Source: Scylla paramamosain (lineage: Eukaryota; Arthropoda; Malacostraca; Decapoda; Portunidae). From it: a stretch of 64,000 nucleotides of DNA. Under the pieces are notes generated by a model. The model searched no databases. It saw nothing but the letters and a program-made list of their open reading frames with translations, and had not been told where the DNA came from. Position 1 is the stretch's first letter; each line of letters opens with the position of its first letter. Location of the stretch: positions 17,631,001 through 17,695,000 of the forward strand of contig NC_087151.1 in NCBI RefSeq assembly GCF_035594125.1, given 5' to 3'. A program made the position numbers and the translations under genes. Positions 1-12,218 of this stretch are shown in pieces.

Positions 1-2860
1 CTAGATATGCAACATTGCGGCGGTGAGAGAGAGGCTGAAGACAGTCAGTTAGAGGAGAGGAGTTGATGAGACGAAAAGCTTTTGATTCCACCCTGTCTAG
101 AAGAGCAGTATGAGTGGAACCCCCCACAGACATGTGAAGCGTACTCCATACATGGACGGATAAGGCCCTTGTACAGAGTTAGCAACTGGGGGGGGTGAGA
201 AAAACTGGCGGAGACGTCTCAGAACACCTAACTTCATAGAAGCTGTTTTAACTAGAGATGAGATGTGAAGTTTCCAGTTCAGATTATAAGTAAAGGACAG
301 ACTGAGGATGTTCAGTGTAGAAGAGGGGGACAGTTGAGTGTCATTGAAGAAGAGGGGATAGTTGTCTGGAAGGTTGTGTCGAGTTGATAGATGGAGAAAT
401 TGAGTTTTTGAGGCATTGAACAATACCAAGTTTGCTCTGCCCCAATCAGAAATTTTAGAAAGATCAGAAGTCAGGCGTTCTGTGGCTTCCCTGCGTGCTA
501 TGTTTACCTCCTGAAGGGTTGGACGTCTATGAAAAGACGTGGAAAAGTGCAGGGTGGTATCATCAGCGTAGGAGTGGATAGGACAAGAAGTTTGGTTTAG
601 GAGATCATTAATGAATAATAAGAAGAGAGTTGGTGACAGGACAGAACCCTGAGGAACACCACTGTTAATAGATTTAGGAGAAGAACAGTGACCGTCTACC
701 ACAGCAGCAATAGAACGGTCAGAAAGGAAACTTGAGATGAAGTTACAGAGAGAAGGATAGAAAACGTAGGAGGGTAGTTTGGAAATCAAAGCTTTGTGCC
801 AGACTCTATCAAAAGCTTTTGATATGTCCAAGGCAACAGCAAAAGTTTCACAAAAATCTCTAAAAGAGGAAGACCAAGACTCAGTAAGGAAAGCCAGAAG
901 ATCACCAGTAGAGCGGCCTTGACGGAACCCATACTGGGGATCAGATAGAAGGTTGTGAAGTGATAGATGTTTAAGAATCTTCCTGTTGAGGATAGACTCA
1001 AAAACTTTAGATAGGCTGGAAATTAAAGCAATAGGACGGTAGTTTGAGGGATTAGAACGGTCACCCTTTTTAGGAACAGGTTGAATGTAGGCAAACTTCC
1101 AGCAAGAAGGAAAGGTAGATGTTGACAGACAGAGCTGAAAGAGTTTGACTAGGCAAGGTGCAAGCACGGAGGCACAGTTTCGGAGAACAATAGGAGGGAC
1201 CCCATCAGGTCCATAAGCCTTCCGAGGGTTTAGGCCAGCGAGGGCATGGACCATAAACATCATTGTGAAGAATTTTAATACGTGGCATGAAGTAGTCAGA
1301 GAGTGGAGGAGAGGGAGGAACAAGCCCAGAATCGTCCAAGGTAGAGTTTTTAGCAAAGGTTTGAGCAAAAAGTTCAGCTTTAGAAATAAATGTGATAGCA
1401 GTGGTGCCATCTGGTTGAAGTAGAGGAGGGAAAGAAGAAGAAGCAAAGTTATTGGAGATATTTTTGGCTAGATGCCAGAAATCACGAGGGGAGTTAGATC
1501 TTGAAAGGTTTTGACATTTTCTGTTAATGAAGGAGTTTTTGGCTAGTTGGAGAACAGACTTGGCATGGTTCCGGGCAGAAATATAAAGTGTATGAGATTC
1601 TGGTGATGGAAGGCTTAAGTACCTTTTGTGGGCCACCTCGCTATCATGTATAGCACGAGAACAAGCTGTGTTAAACCAAGGTTTAGAAGGTTTAGGACGA
1701 GAAAAAGAGTGAGGAATGTACGCCTCCATGCCAGACACTATCACCTCTGTTATGCGCTCAGCACACAAAGACGGGTCTCTGACACGGAAGCAGTAGTCAT
1801 TCCAAGGAAAATCAGCAAAATACCTCCTCAGGTCCCCCCAACTGGCAGAGGCAAAACGCCAGAGGCACCTTTGCTTAGGGGGATCCTGAGGAGGGATTGG
1901 AGTGATAGGACAAGATAAAGATATGAGATTGTGATCGGAGGAGCCCAACGGAGAAGAAAGGGTGACAGCATAAGCAGAAGGATTAGAGGTCAGGAAAAGG
2001 TCAAGAATGTTGGGCGTATCTCCAAGACAGTCAGGAATGCGAGTAGGGTGTTGCACCAATTGTTCTAGATCATGGAGGATAGCAAAGTTGTAGGCTAGTT
2101 CACCAGGATGGTCAGTGAAGGGAGAGGAAAGCCAAAGCTGGTGGTGAACATTGAAATCTCCAAGAATGGAGATCTCTGCAAAAGGGAAGAGGGTCAGAAT
2201 GTGCTCCACTTTGGAAGTTAAGTAGTCAAAGAATTTCTTATAGTCAGAGGAGTTAGGAGAGAGGTATACAGCACAGATAAATTTAGTATGAGAGTGACTC
2301 TGTAGTCGTAGCCAGATGGTGGAAAATTCGGAAGATTCAAGAGCGTGGGCATGAGAGCAGGTTAAGTCATTGCGCACATAAGCGCAGCATCCAGCTTTGG
2401 ATCGAAAATGAGGATAGAGAAAGTAGGAGGAAACAGAAAAGGGGCTACTGTCAGTTGCCTCAGACACCTGAGTTTCAGTGAGGAAAAGAAGATGAGGTTT
2501 AGAAGAGGAGAGGTGGTGTTCTACAGATTGAAAATTAGATCTTAGACCGCGAATGTTGCAGAAGTTAATGAAGAAAAAGTTGAGGGGGGTGTCAAGACAC
2601 TTAGGGTCGTCGACAGAAAGGCAGTCCGACCTGGGGACATTTATGGTCCCCTCCCCAGATGGGGACTCCGAGGCTGGTGTAGGAGTCGCCATGATGATTT
2701 TAAAATTTTTGAGTGAAGGGTGTGTGTGTTATTAGGTGCTTGTAGTTTTGTGTGGAGGAAGAGAGTTGTCTTTAGAGGGCAGGCTGTGACTGCCCCCTTG
2801 TGTTGTGAGACACAAAGGGAAATGTTCAGTGAGGTCACAGCTGGGTTTAATGATAAGTTC
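1..2860 (-). mobile_element. Jockey-like non-LTR retrotransposon copy J1 (3' end cut by window edge)
   Basis: This is a minus-strand LINE with a single recognisable ORF, an apurinic-type endonuclease followed by reverse transcriptase. Its 5' leader can be matched to copy J8 up to about 2860, and similar-looking sequence may extend to about 2938. The 3' terminal part that other copies carry, ending in a poly(A)-type tail, lies beyond base 1. No separate ORF1 is visible. The exact LINE clade (jockey, I or Nimb) cannot be settled by eye. Confidence 0.88.
97..2692 (-). pseudogene. Endonuclease-reverse transcriptase of jockey-like LINE J1, frameshifted
   Basis: The ORF would nick target DNA and copy LINE RNA by target-primed reverse transcription. 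Reading from 2692, the first 480 or so codons hold the endonuclease ([18 protein letters not shown]) and the linker to RT. A second frame, from about 1250 to 97, carries the RT core: [35 protein letters not shown] and the catalytic SYADDTT. The switch coincides with a 4-bp insertion near 1250-1256 relative to copy J2. A second break falls at an eight-G run near 189-196. With only these lesions visible it is among the better-preserved copies here, but it cannot make one continuous protein. The start at 2692 is the first ATG before the endonuclease block and is not otherwise supported. Confidence 0.85.
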
Positions 2861-3020
2861 ACAGCACCCCCTGAACAGTGCTTTAGACCTCACTGGGAGT
2901 AATTATCGTTTCGGCAGGTGTCTACTGCCTCCTCCTAATAAAAAATATATTGATGGGTGTTCATGATTAGTGAATATGATTTAGGTGTAAATCATTGATG
3001 TTAGGTATTTGTAGTACTGT

Positions 3021-3036
3021 ATTATTGTTGTTGTTG

Positions 3037-3102
<66 letters not shown>
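3021..3102. repeat. (ATT)n microsatellite
   Basis: About 80 bp of ATT/GTT trinucleotide repeat lies between LINE copies J1 and J2. Confidence 0.95.
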
Positions 3103-3103
<1 letters not shown>

Positions 3104-3372
3104 AGGTTGACCATCAGTATTGATTCTAGAGGAATTCCAAGTTAGCTATTTTCTGGATTAATTGAGGTTTATCCCTTGACACCTCTATTACACCGACTGA
3201 TATGTGTAAAATGCCAAAGAATATTTTCCAGTAAAATGAAGTGGCTACTGTACTAAATCAAACACAAACATTATGAAATGAAATAGAAAACAAGCCTGGT
3301 GAAATCCTGGACATATCTTGCTACTCCTTCCTTGTTTGCTGATAATTTTTTCTCCGCAGACCTGTGCATTGA

Positions 3373-3478
3373 ATTTATTTATATATATATTTATTTATTT
3401 ATTTTATTTATTTATTTTTATTTATTTATTTATCCATTTATTTATTTATTTTTATTTATTTGTTTTTATTTCTTTTTA
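3373..3478. repeat. (TTTA)n tract at the 3' tail of LINE J2
   Basis: A T-rich TTTA repeat directly abuts the 3' end of the minus-strand LINE J2, so on the element's own strand it reads as a (TAAA)n tail. It is probably an expanded poly(A)-type tail. Confidence 0.85.
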
Positions 3479-6290
3479 TGTAGGAGGGAGACCAGCCAAG
3501 GACAACAAAAATCTAATTAAAAAAAAAAAAGCCCACTGAGATGCTGGTCCTGAATAGGGTCCAAAGCAGCAGTCAAAAATTGAAGGATAAGTGTCTTGAA
3601 ACCTCCCTCTTTAAGGAATTCAAGTCATAGGAAGATGGAAATACAGGAGCAGGCAGGGAGTTCCAGAGTCTACCAGAGTAAGGGATGAATGATTAAGAAT
3701 ACTGGTTAACACTTGCATTAGAGAGGTGGACAGAATAGGGGGTGAGAGAGAGAAGAAAGTCTTGTGTAGTGAGGCCACGGGAGGAGGGGAGGCATGCAGT
3801 TAGCAAAAATCAGAAGAGCATTTAGTATGAAAATAGCAGTAGAAGACAGCTAGATATGCAACATTGCAGTGATGAGAAAGAGGCTGAAGACAGTCAGTTA
3901 GAGGAAAAGAATTGATGAGATGAAAAGCTTTTGATTCCACCCTGCCTAAAAGAGTGGTATGAGTGGAACCCAACCAGACATGTGAAGCATGCTCCATACA
4001 TGGACAGATAAGGCTCTTGTACAGAATTAGCAGCTGTGGGAGTGAGAAGAACTGGCAGAGATGTCTCAGAATGCCTAACTTCATAGAAGCTGTTTTAACT
4101 AGAGATGAGATGTGAAGTTCCCAGTTCAGATTAGAAGAGGACAGATTGAGAACGTTCAGTGCAGAAGAGGGGGACAGTTAAGTGCCATTGAAGAAGAGGG
4201 GATAGCTGTCTGGAAGGTTGTGCCAAGTTGATAGATGGAGGGATTTAGTTTTTGAGGAACTGAACAATACCAAGTTCCTGCCCCAATTACAAATTTTAAA
4301 GAGAGCAGAGATCAGGCATTCTGCGGCTTCCCTGCGTGAATTATTTACTTCCTGAAGGGTTGGATGTCTATGAAAAGATGTGGAAAAGTGCAGGATGGTA
4401 CCATCAGCATAGGAGTGGATAGGACAAGAAATTTGGTTTAGAAGATCATTTATGAATAATAGGAAGAGAGTGGATGACAGGACCCTGAGGAACACAACTG
4501 TTAATAGATTTAGGAGAAGAACAGTGACCATCTACCACAGCAGCAATAGAATAGTCAGAAAGGAAACTTGAGATGAAGTTACAGAGAGAAGGATAAAAGC
4601 CATAGGAGGGTAGTTTGGAAATCAAAGCTTTGTGCCAGACTCTATCAAAAGTTTTGATATGTCTAAGACAACAGCAAAAGTTTCACCAAAATCTCTAAAA
4701 AAGAATGACCAAAACTCAGTAAGAAAAGCCAGAAGATCACCAGTAGAGCAGCCTTGACAGAACCCATACAGGTGATTAGTTAAAAGGTTGTAAAGTGATA
4801 GATATTTAAGAATATTCCTGGTGAGGATAGATTCAAAAACTTTAGATAGACAGGAAATTAAAACCATAAGACAGTAGTTTGAGGGATTAGAACAGTCATC
4901 CTTTTAAGGAATAGGCTGGATGTAGGCAAGCTTCCAGCAAGAAGGAAAGGTAGATGTTGACAGACAGAGCTGAAAGAGTTTGACTAGGCAAGGTGCAAGC
5001 ACAGAGGAGCAGTTTTGGAGAACAATAGGAGGGACCCCATCAGGTCCATAAGCCTTCTGAGGGTTTAGGCCAGGGAGGGCATGGAAAACATCATTGCAAA
5101 GAATTTTAATAGGTAGCATGAAGTAGTCAGAGGGTGGAGGAGAGGGAGGAACAAGCCCTGAATCATCCAAGGTAGAGCTTTTAGCAAAGGTTTCAACGAA
5201 GAGTTCAGCTTTAGAGATAGATGTGATAGCACTGGTGCCATCTGTAGATGTGATAGCAGTGGTGCCATCTGGTTGAAATAAAGGAGGGAAGATGAAGAAA
5301 CAAAGTTATTGGAGATGTTTTTGGCTAGATGCCAGAAGTCATGAGGAGAGTTAGATCTTGAAAGATTTTGACACTATTGATGAAGGAATTTTTTAACTAG
5401 TTGGAGAACAGACTTTGCATGATTCTGGGCAGAAATATAAAGCACATGAGATTCAGATGATGGAAAGCTCACCTACCTTTTGTGAGCCACCTCTCTATCA
5501 TGTATCACCTCTGTTATGCACTCAGCACAGAGACTTGTCTCTGATATGGAATCAGTAGTCATTTTAAGGAAAATCAGCATATTACCTTGTCAGGCTAGTT
5601 CACTAGGATGGTCAGTGAAAGGAGAGGAAGTCAAAACTGGTGGTTAACATTTAAGCCTCCAAGAATGGACATCTCCACTAAAGGGAAGAGAGTCAGGATG
5701 TGTTCCACATTGGAAGTTGAGTAGTCAAAGAATATCTTATAGTCAGAAGAGTTAGGTGAGAAATATACAGCACAGATAAATTTAGTTTGAGAGTGACTCT
5801 GTGGTCATAGCCAGATGGTGGAAAACTTGTAAGATTTGAGGGAGTGGGCATGAGAGCAGGTTAAGTCATTGCACATATAGATGCAATATCCAGCTTTGGA
5901 TTGAAAATGAGGGTAAAGTAGGAGGGAACAGAAAAGGGGCTACTGTCAGTTGCCTCAGACACCTGTGTTTCACTGAGGAAAAAAAGATGGGGTTTAATAG
6001 AGGAGAGGTGATGTTCTACAGACTGAAAATTAGATCTAAGAACATGAATGTTGCAGGCGTTAATGAAGAAAAGTTGAGGGGAGGGTGTCAAGACATTTAT
6101 GGTTGATACCAGAAGAGCAGTCCGACCTGGGGACATTTGTGGTCCCTTCCCTAGATGGGGACTCTAAGGTTGGTGTAGTCACCATGATAATTTGGAATTT
6201 TGAGTGAAGGGTGTGTGTGCAATTAGGTGCTTGTAGTTTTGTGTGACTGCCCCCTTGTGTTGTGAGACAAAGGGAAACATTCAGTGGGGT
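3476..6290 (-). mobile_element. Jockey-like LINE copy J2, decayed
   Basis: This minus-strand copy of the same family as J1 runs from the 5' leader (about 6290) to the family 3' terminus (about 3476). Fragments of endonuclease (about 5860-6136), RT ([10 protein letters not shown] at about 5050, the SYADGT variant of the SYADD box near 4400) and C-terminal region (3800-4084) are split by several frameshifts. Two internal deletions, near 5505 and 5590, remove parts of the endonuclease-RT linker and the endonuclease relative to J1. It is a dead copy. It is useful as the reference that exposes the 4-bp insertion in J1. Confidence 0.87.
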
Positions 6291-6903
6291 ACAGGCCACC
6301 AAATGCTTTACTCTGTCTCATGTAAACTGGTGAAGCTTGCTCCTCATACAGGGGTGAGAGGATTGTTGAAGGTGGTTGGTGATTGGCTGATGGTCAGAAA
6401 ACAGTGGGAAATAGGTAATTTTACCACACCTCACTGTTTCGCTCATATTTTCTTGAATGCAGTCGTAAGCTTCACATGAAGCATTGCAGTGTCACCATGA
6501 ATAAATTTACCAAGACTGCATGTAAGAATCAGCTGGCATATTATGATGTAGAAGGCAGTGGGAGGTGGGAAATAGACCACACGAGAAATAGGTCAGTGAC
6601 AGGAGCAGAGAGAGAGCGAGAGGTCACCGTCCTGTGCTTGGACCTGGCGCAGACCACTGCACTCACCACAGTGAGGTTAATTGTTCATTGAAGCTTTGAA
6701 TGACTTCCTTTAATTTGTAGTACTATATACAGTGTAATTAAACATAATATTGTAAGGAATGTAAAGTCACATGAATGTATCATTAAGTATGAAAACATGA
6801 GCACATCTATCAAGAAATAATAAGCTAAGAATTCTTAGAGCAAATCAGAGTATGTGCCAAACTGATCCATCAAACACAAGTGACAATGTGAAGATTAGTA
6901 ACC
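6291..6903. other. No recognisable feature
   Basis: About 610 bp separates the 5' end of LINE J2 from the Harbinger left end. Short open frames are present but show no recognisable domain and no splice-supported structure. Confidence 0.5.
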
Positions 6904-7656
6904 TGGGGCCATATACATAAAACTTTTCTGTTAGCTTTAACAAATTTCTGTTAGATAAGAGAAGAAAGTTAAAAGTTATGTGCTAAAGCTTAACCAACAA
7001 ATGTCGGTTAACAAATAGTTGTTTGTTGCTGCTAAATAGTGCTAAGGATAGCAGCTTACTAGCATAAAAAATTAGTATAATAAGAAAATTGGTGCATGAA
7101 AACAACTAATTTCATTTGGTTACTACTATTTAAATAATTATTGATAAATAAAATGCATAAAATAATGAATCTATGATGTTAGGGGGTGGTACTTATTGAT
7201 CAGTGCTTGGCATTCAACGGTCACACGAGCTACATGTAAACAAAACAAGACATGGCAGGAGATGAGAAGATTACTAAGAAGCCCATTTGGAGCCAGGAGA
7301 AGAGTTTCATCCTTGTGAATACCATCCAAGAGCAGCATTTAATTATCAATGGCCACTTCAAACCTCAGCCGACCAACTCAGATAAAAGGCGTGTGTGAGA
7401 TGTCACAAGGACAATAAGTTCCACCAACCCCCACATGGTGAGGATGAGAGAAGAGGTGGAAACTAAGTAGTTTTCCCTTCTCCCCAAGTCCAGGAAAAAA
7501 AATTGCTGCTGTGATGAAGGAGTTCAACCAAACAGGTGAGTTATTTTACTGTACTGACCAATAAATGTTGATACTGGGCTAATAGGTGTTGTCTTACTAT
7601 AAACAGTATTTTAATAATATTACCAATTATATATTAAATATGGGTATATAAGTATA

Positions 7657-7925
7657 AGGTGACATTCTAGGGTCCTTTCATTCTTTCACATATACCTTTA
7701 GATACACCTAAAAGATAAATATAAGATGGGAGAGAAGTGCCACCATCCTTAAGGTGGGGGTCCAGGGGGTGTGAAGGCCTTCCGCCATTTAGGTTAGGTA
7801 ATGCTAGGTTAGATTAATGTGATGGTGGCACTTGTACCCCACATTATATTTACCTTTTAGGTGTATCTAAAGGTATATGCAAAAGAATGGAAGAGATTAG
7901 ACCAGTAATAAGGCTAGATGATTAC
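7657..7925. repeat. Palindromic MITE inside the Harbinger element
   Basis: A nearly perfect inverted repeat has arms at 7679-7724 and about 7844-7889, including CATATACCTTTAGATACACC on the left matched by its reverse complement on the right. The centre is short. The outer sequence (ATTCTAGGGTCCTTTC at 7664) resembles the end of the MITE at 56407-56617. It sits in the first intron of the Myb-like gene. The outermost limits are uncertain. Confidence 0.75.
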
Positions 7926-8412
7926 CAAGTATGATGTAACTAACATTAATGCTATGAGGGTTCCCAACATAAACATTATTCCATTTCACTATGAATGTAC
8001 TCACAAACAAAGCTGAACTAATATAGAGGAGGTTTTGTGAGAACAATACATGTACACATTGTTATGTTTCAGCTTAACATTATTGTGTTATTTTTTAATT
8101 TCTTGAAGGTGCTGGTGTGCCAAAAGCCATCCCTTTTGACCCTGTTGAGCTCATTGTTGCTTAGTTTTTGGGTGATCACAATGAGACTGTTGTGGGTTTT
8201 CTTACCACCTTCTATGACCTCAATGATCATCCATTTCAATGAGTACCTAGTAGTGTGTTTAAATTAATTGTAACCAAAACAAAGATTTCAGCATAACAAT
8301 GAAGAATATTGTTAAGTGAGATTCTTGGATACTGGCAAGTACAGTGGGTCAGTAAGTTAAATTAAACCTAACTGGCTCAGTTAGGTTTGTTTTAGTTTAA
8401 ATCAAGCACCTC

Positions 8413-8576
<164 letters not shown>

Positions 8577-9159
8577 ACCACCATGATCATCTTGTTCACA
8601 TGATCCAGTTAGATTTAATTAGCTTGGTGTATATAACAAAAGGTTAAATTTTTGGGGAGGTTAGAAGTTGATGCCTAAGAGGTATGCATTTTGCCAAGAA
8701 ATCATTATCTGTGTTTGAATAGTTTATCTTAGGTTAGGTATTTAAGTTATGTTTGATTAAGCATGACACATTGCACAAAGAAAAGTAACTATTAAAATAG
8801 TCACATGTCTGCAAAAATTATGAAATTTATCAAAAATTTGTCCCTGAATGTGGAGTAGGATTGAAAATAAATTATGACTTAGACTCTGATTGCAGGAAAC
8901 CTATATGTTATGATTCTACAACCAAAATAATATACTAAGTTCAATTTCTTGAATTTTAGACCAAGCACATCCATTGAGGGAGAGGGACAGCAGCAACTCC
9001 AGCCCCAGCAGAAAGAAGAGGCAGAAGTGTTGCCCCCAGCCCATCAAGGCCATGAAGAGACCCTAGATGATCCTGCAGTGCTGCAGGTCATGCAGAATGG
9101 CTCCCTGCTAACCTACACAATTACAGAACCAGAAAAAAAAACAAGGACAGTGATCTTTC

Positions 9160-9324
<165 letters not shown>

Positions 9325-9553
9325 AAAAGGAAAAAAAAAATGGAGAGAAAAAATATGTTGTTGAAATTTAAAGACTCAATTCAAATGAAAAAAGAAAAAC
9401 ATGAAAAAAAAATTGAACTCTTGGAGCTGAAATGCTAATACTATAAATAAAAAATTGTAAAGTAAACAGTGCTGATCTAGTTAATAATAAAGGACAGCAA
9501 AGAAACTAACTTTATATATCCTTAACACTTTATTTAAAGGTCAAAGAAATAAA

Positions 9554-9657
<104 letters not shown>

Positions 9658-9660
9658 GAC

Positions 9661-11107
9661 CATCTTAAGTGTTTCCAGGTACAGTGGCTGGGATTTAGGA
9701 ACTTCAGTCATCCACACTGAAGAAGAAGAGATATTTGCTATACTATTATCCACCTCGCACCTTCCTAGAGGTGGCACACTCATCCTATAAAGCATATTAA
9801 AGTCACACATCTACACTTCTCTCTTTGCAATCACCAAACTTATCCCAGCTTTTACTTCAATATTTCAACCTCACAACACAAACCATCACTCTGAAGTTCT
9901 CTTTCACTCGCTGATAGTAAAACTGTCATCAGCAATTAGACATGTTACCACAGCTTATTCCACTCCATTCCCTTTCATCCATGCACCAACTTTTCCTACT
10001 TTAGCTTTCATCTCCCTCATAAAACCATCTGTGAATGTACTAAGCTGTCATAAAAACATGATATATCTTTACCTCTGTCTTGTTCCTATAGCAAATCTCT
10101 CTCCCAAGTTTCCTAAGTTTATTTATTTAATTAGTTAATTTTGATTAAGTTAAGCTACTCCTGTAGACTTAAGGTCTCACAGGGTCGAGGCTGCACATGA
10201 CAAGGTTTGGGTTCCACAAGATTAAGGTTCAGCAAGATTAGGTCCCACAGGGTTAGGCCTTTCAGGGTTTTATTAGGTTAACTTAGGAGATAGATCAATA
10301 AAATAACATAGCACAAGCTGCTTTACATTCCTTATGTTAACTTAAGAAATAGACCAATAAAATAACATTAACACATTGTTTTGTATTTCCTTTATTTAAA
10401 AATAGATCAATAACATTACATTGAAACTGGTTGGTTTCCATTCCCTTACCTGTTATAATTACCCTGTGGGCCAGGAAGAGGATTCAGATAGGGTGTTGGC
10501 AGCCGCTCCTTGCATAGATAGCAACTATCCCTCAGCATGTAGCATCCTCTTGGAAATTCATTCCTCTCAAATAACCCTTTGAGGCCTGACTCATCCAAGA
10601 TCCTGGCATCATGCACTGACCCAGGCCACCTTGCCAAAATGTCAAGTAATCTATACTTGGCATCACACACCACTTGAACTTTCATGCTGTGGTAGTGTTT
10701 TTGTATTGATGCACAAATGTTCATTAATGGTGGGAGCCACAGTTCTTATATGTGTGCCGTCTATAGCTGCCGCAACACCCAGAAAGCCACTAATTTCCAT
10801 GAATTTGTCTTGTTTTCTTTGCACTTCTTGCTGTGTGCATGGGAATTTCATGTACTGGTGAATAATGTCTGGCTGAGACATTGCATCTGCCATCTGGGTT
10901 ATCACACAGCTGACTGTAGGCTGCATTGTCTCAAAGTCATCACACTTGCACTATTGCATTTTACCAGTGGCTAAATATCTTAAAAGTAATAGCCACCCTC
11001 ATCTTAGGACTCAGCGGTCAGTTTCTTTCTGTCCTGCTCTGAAGCTGGTCTCTCAGTAAGTCAGCCACTGCTACTATTCCAGCACAGTCTCTTGACAAGT
11101 TCTGCAT
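9661..11107 (-). pseudogene. PIF/Harbinger (HARBI1-like) DDE transposase, broken
   Basis: The transposase would cut and paste the Harbinger element. From the ATG at 11107 the minus strand reads MQNLSRDCAG, LLRDQLQSRTERN, then the family block PLSPKMRVAITFKIF. Later come the first catalytic Asp in AAIDGTHIRTVAP (about 10760), CDAKYRLLDILARWPGSVHDARIL (about 10610) and LPTPYLNPLPG. An exon appears to end at 10450 with donor CAG|GTAAGG. A probable C-terminal exon lies at about 9661-9810 (MLYRMSVPPL followed by an acidic tail). Stops and a frameshift lie near 10935-11015. I cannot find the exon that should carry the catalytic Glu. The N-terminus lies only 3 bp from the nested LTR element, which separates it from its upstream leader. 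Confidence 0.72.
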
Positions 11108-11113
11108 TGCTAT

Positions 11114-12195
11114 TGTCACGATCGCCTATTTACTTACGATAGTACGATACCGGTTATCTTTCCAAGAAAGTGGGTGTTACACTGATCCCGGAAAGTTTTA
11201 AAGGTCTGGATTTTTAAAGGCTTCGAGTGCCTACCCGACCTATCCGAAATCGCCAGAATTATCTCTCACTCCACCTTTACCTTGACTCAGCACACCTGGA
11301 ATCACCTCTAATACCAGATTGATGTTGGGGGAGTAGAAAACATGATTATTCTATGTTACAAGCACTATTCATACTAATAATAATTCACAAACAACATGAG
11401 GTAGTACACGTTACTACATGACGTTCTCGTCACTTCCCACAACACCAGAACCCGTTTACACCTCCACCAGTCACAGAAATATTTCCCCTCAACCGCAGGA
11501 ATTTACCCAGACGCCATTACCGCGTCCCCAGACAATAATTCCCGTATTTCACCTCCTCGAGCCTCACGGGAGATTACCATAATCACCAAAGATTACCCAT
11601 AACACCATAACATCATACCCAAAATCACCAATACACCACAACATCAGCTTCCAAGGTCAACACCACAACCTCCACTCACAAAATGGCTGCCAGTTTGACC
11701 TATGACCCCTTCCAACAGCGTCACCGGCACAACTCAACAACCGGATTTCAGCGGACAAGAGCTCTTGGTACCACAAAAGACTCACTAACCTGATCCTGGA
11801 TATCAAGGTTATACCGCTACACCACTAATATCTCCACGAACTCACTCCATCACCAATCCACACCAAGATCCTTCCCTGAGAGACGCCACCTTCCTCCCTA
11901 ACTCACGACCCAAGGCGCTCTGCCTTTCCCCTCCTTGGAATGTGTTGTTGCCCACTCAAGCTCCCCTCGTTTTCAACGTATTTCCACCTCAATTATACTT
12001 CCTCCCTTATACATACAAAGATATATAGAACTTAAATTATGAAGAGAATAATATTACATGATATAAAATGGGTAAATAAGCCTTACACTACTTTTAACAA
12101 AAAAGAGGATAATGCCCGAATGGCAGGTAACCGGAACACGGGGACATTAAGAAAACGTGATCCCATTCAAGGTAAACTCGGCCAATAACATGACA
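11114..12195 (-). repeat. 3' LTR of the Gmr1-like element
   Basis: The 1,082-bp LTR starts TGTCACGATCGCC and ends AACATGACA, with a short terminal inversion TGTCA/TGACA. It is nearly identical to the copy at 17193-18277. On the element's strand it lies downstream of RNase H and directly follows the polypurine tract. Confidence 0.97.
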
Positions 12196-12205
12196 TCCCC
12201 TTCCC
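12196..12205 (-). promoter_or_regulatory. Polypurine tract
   Basis: On the minus strand GGGAAGGGGA immediately precedes the TGTCA that opens the 3' LTR, as expected for the plus-strand primer of reverse transcription. Confidence 0.85.
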
Positions 12206-12218
12206 AAGAGAGGCGTGA

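Noticed and set aside
6901..6903. ACC as a definite Harbinger target duplication with 18461-18463
   Set aside because: The ends differ in length by one base before the GGGGCC motif, so the duplication is only possible and is not claimed.
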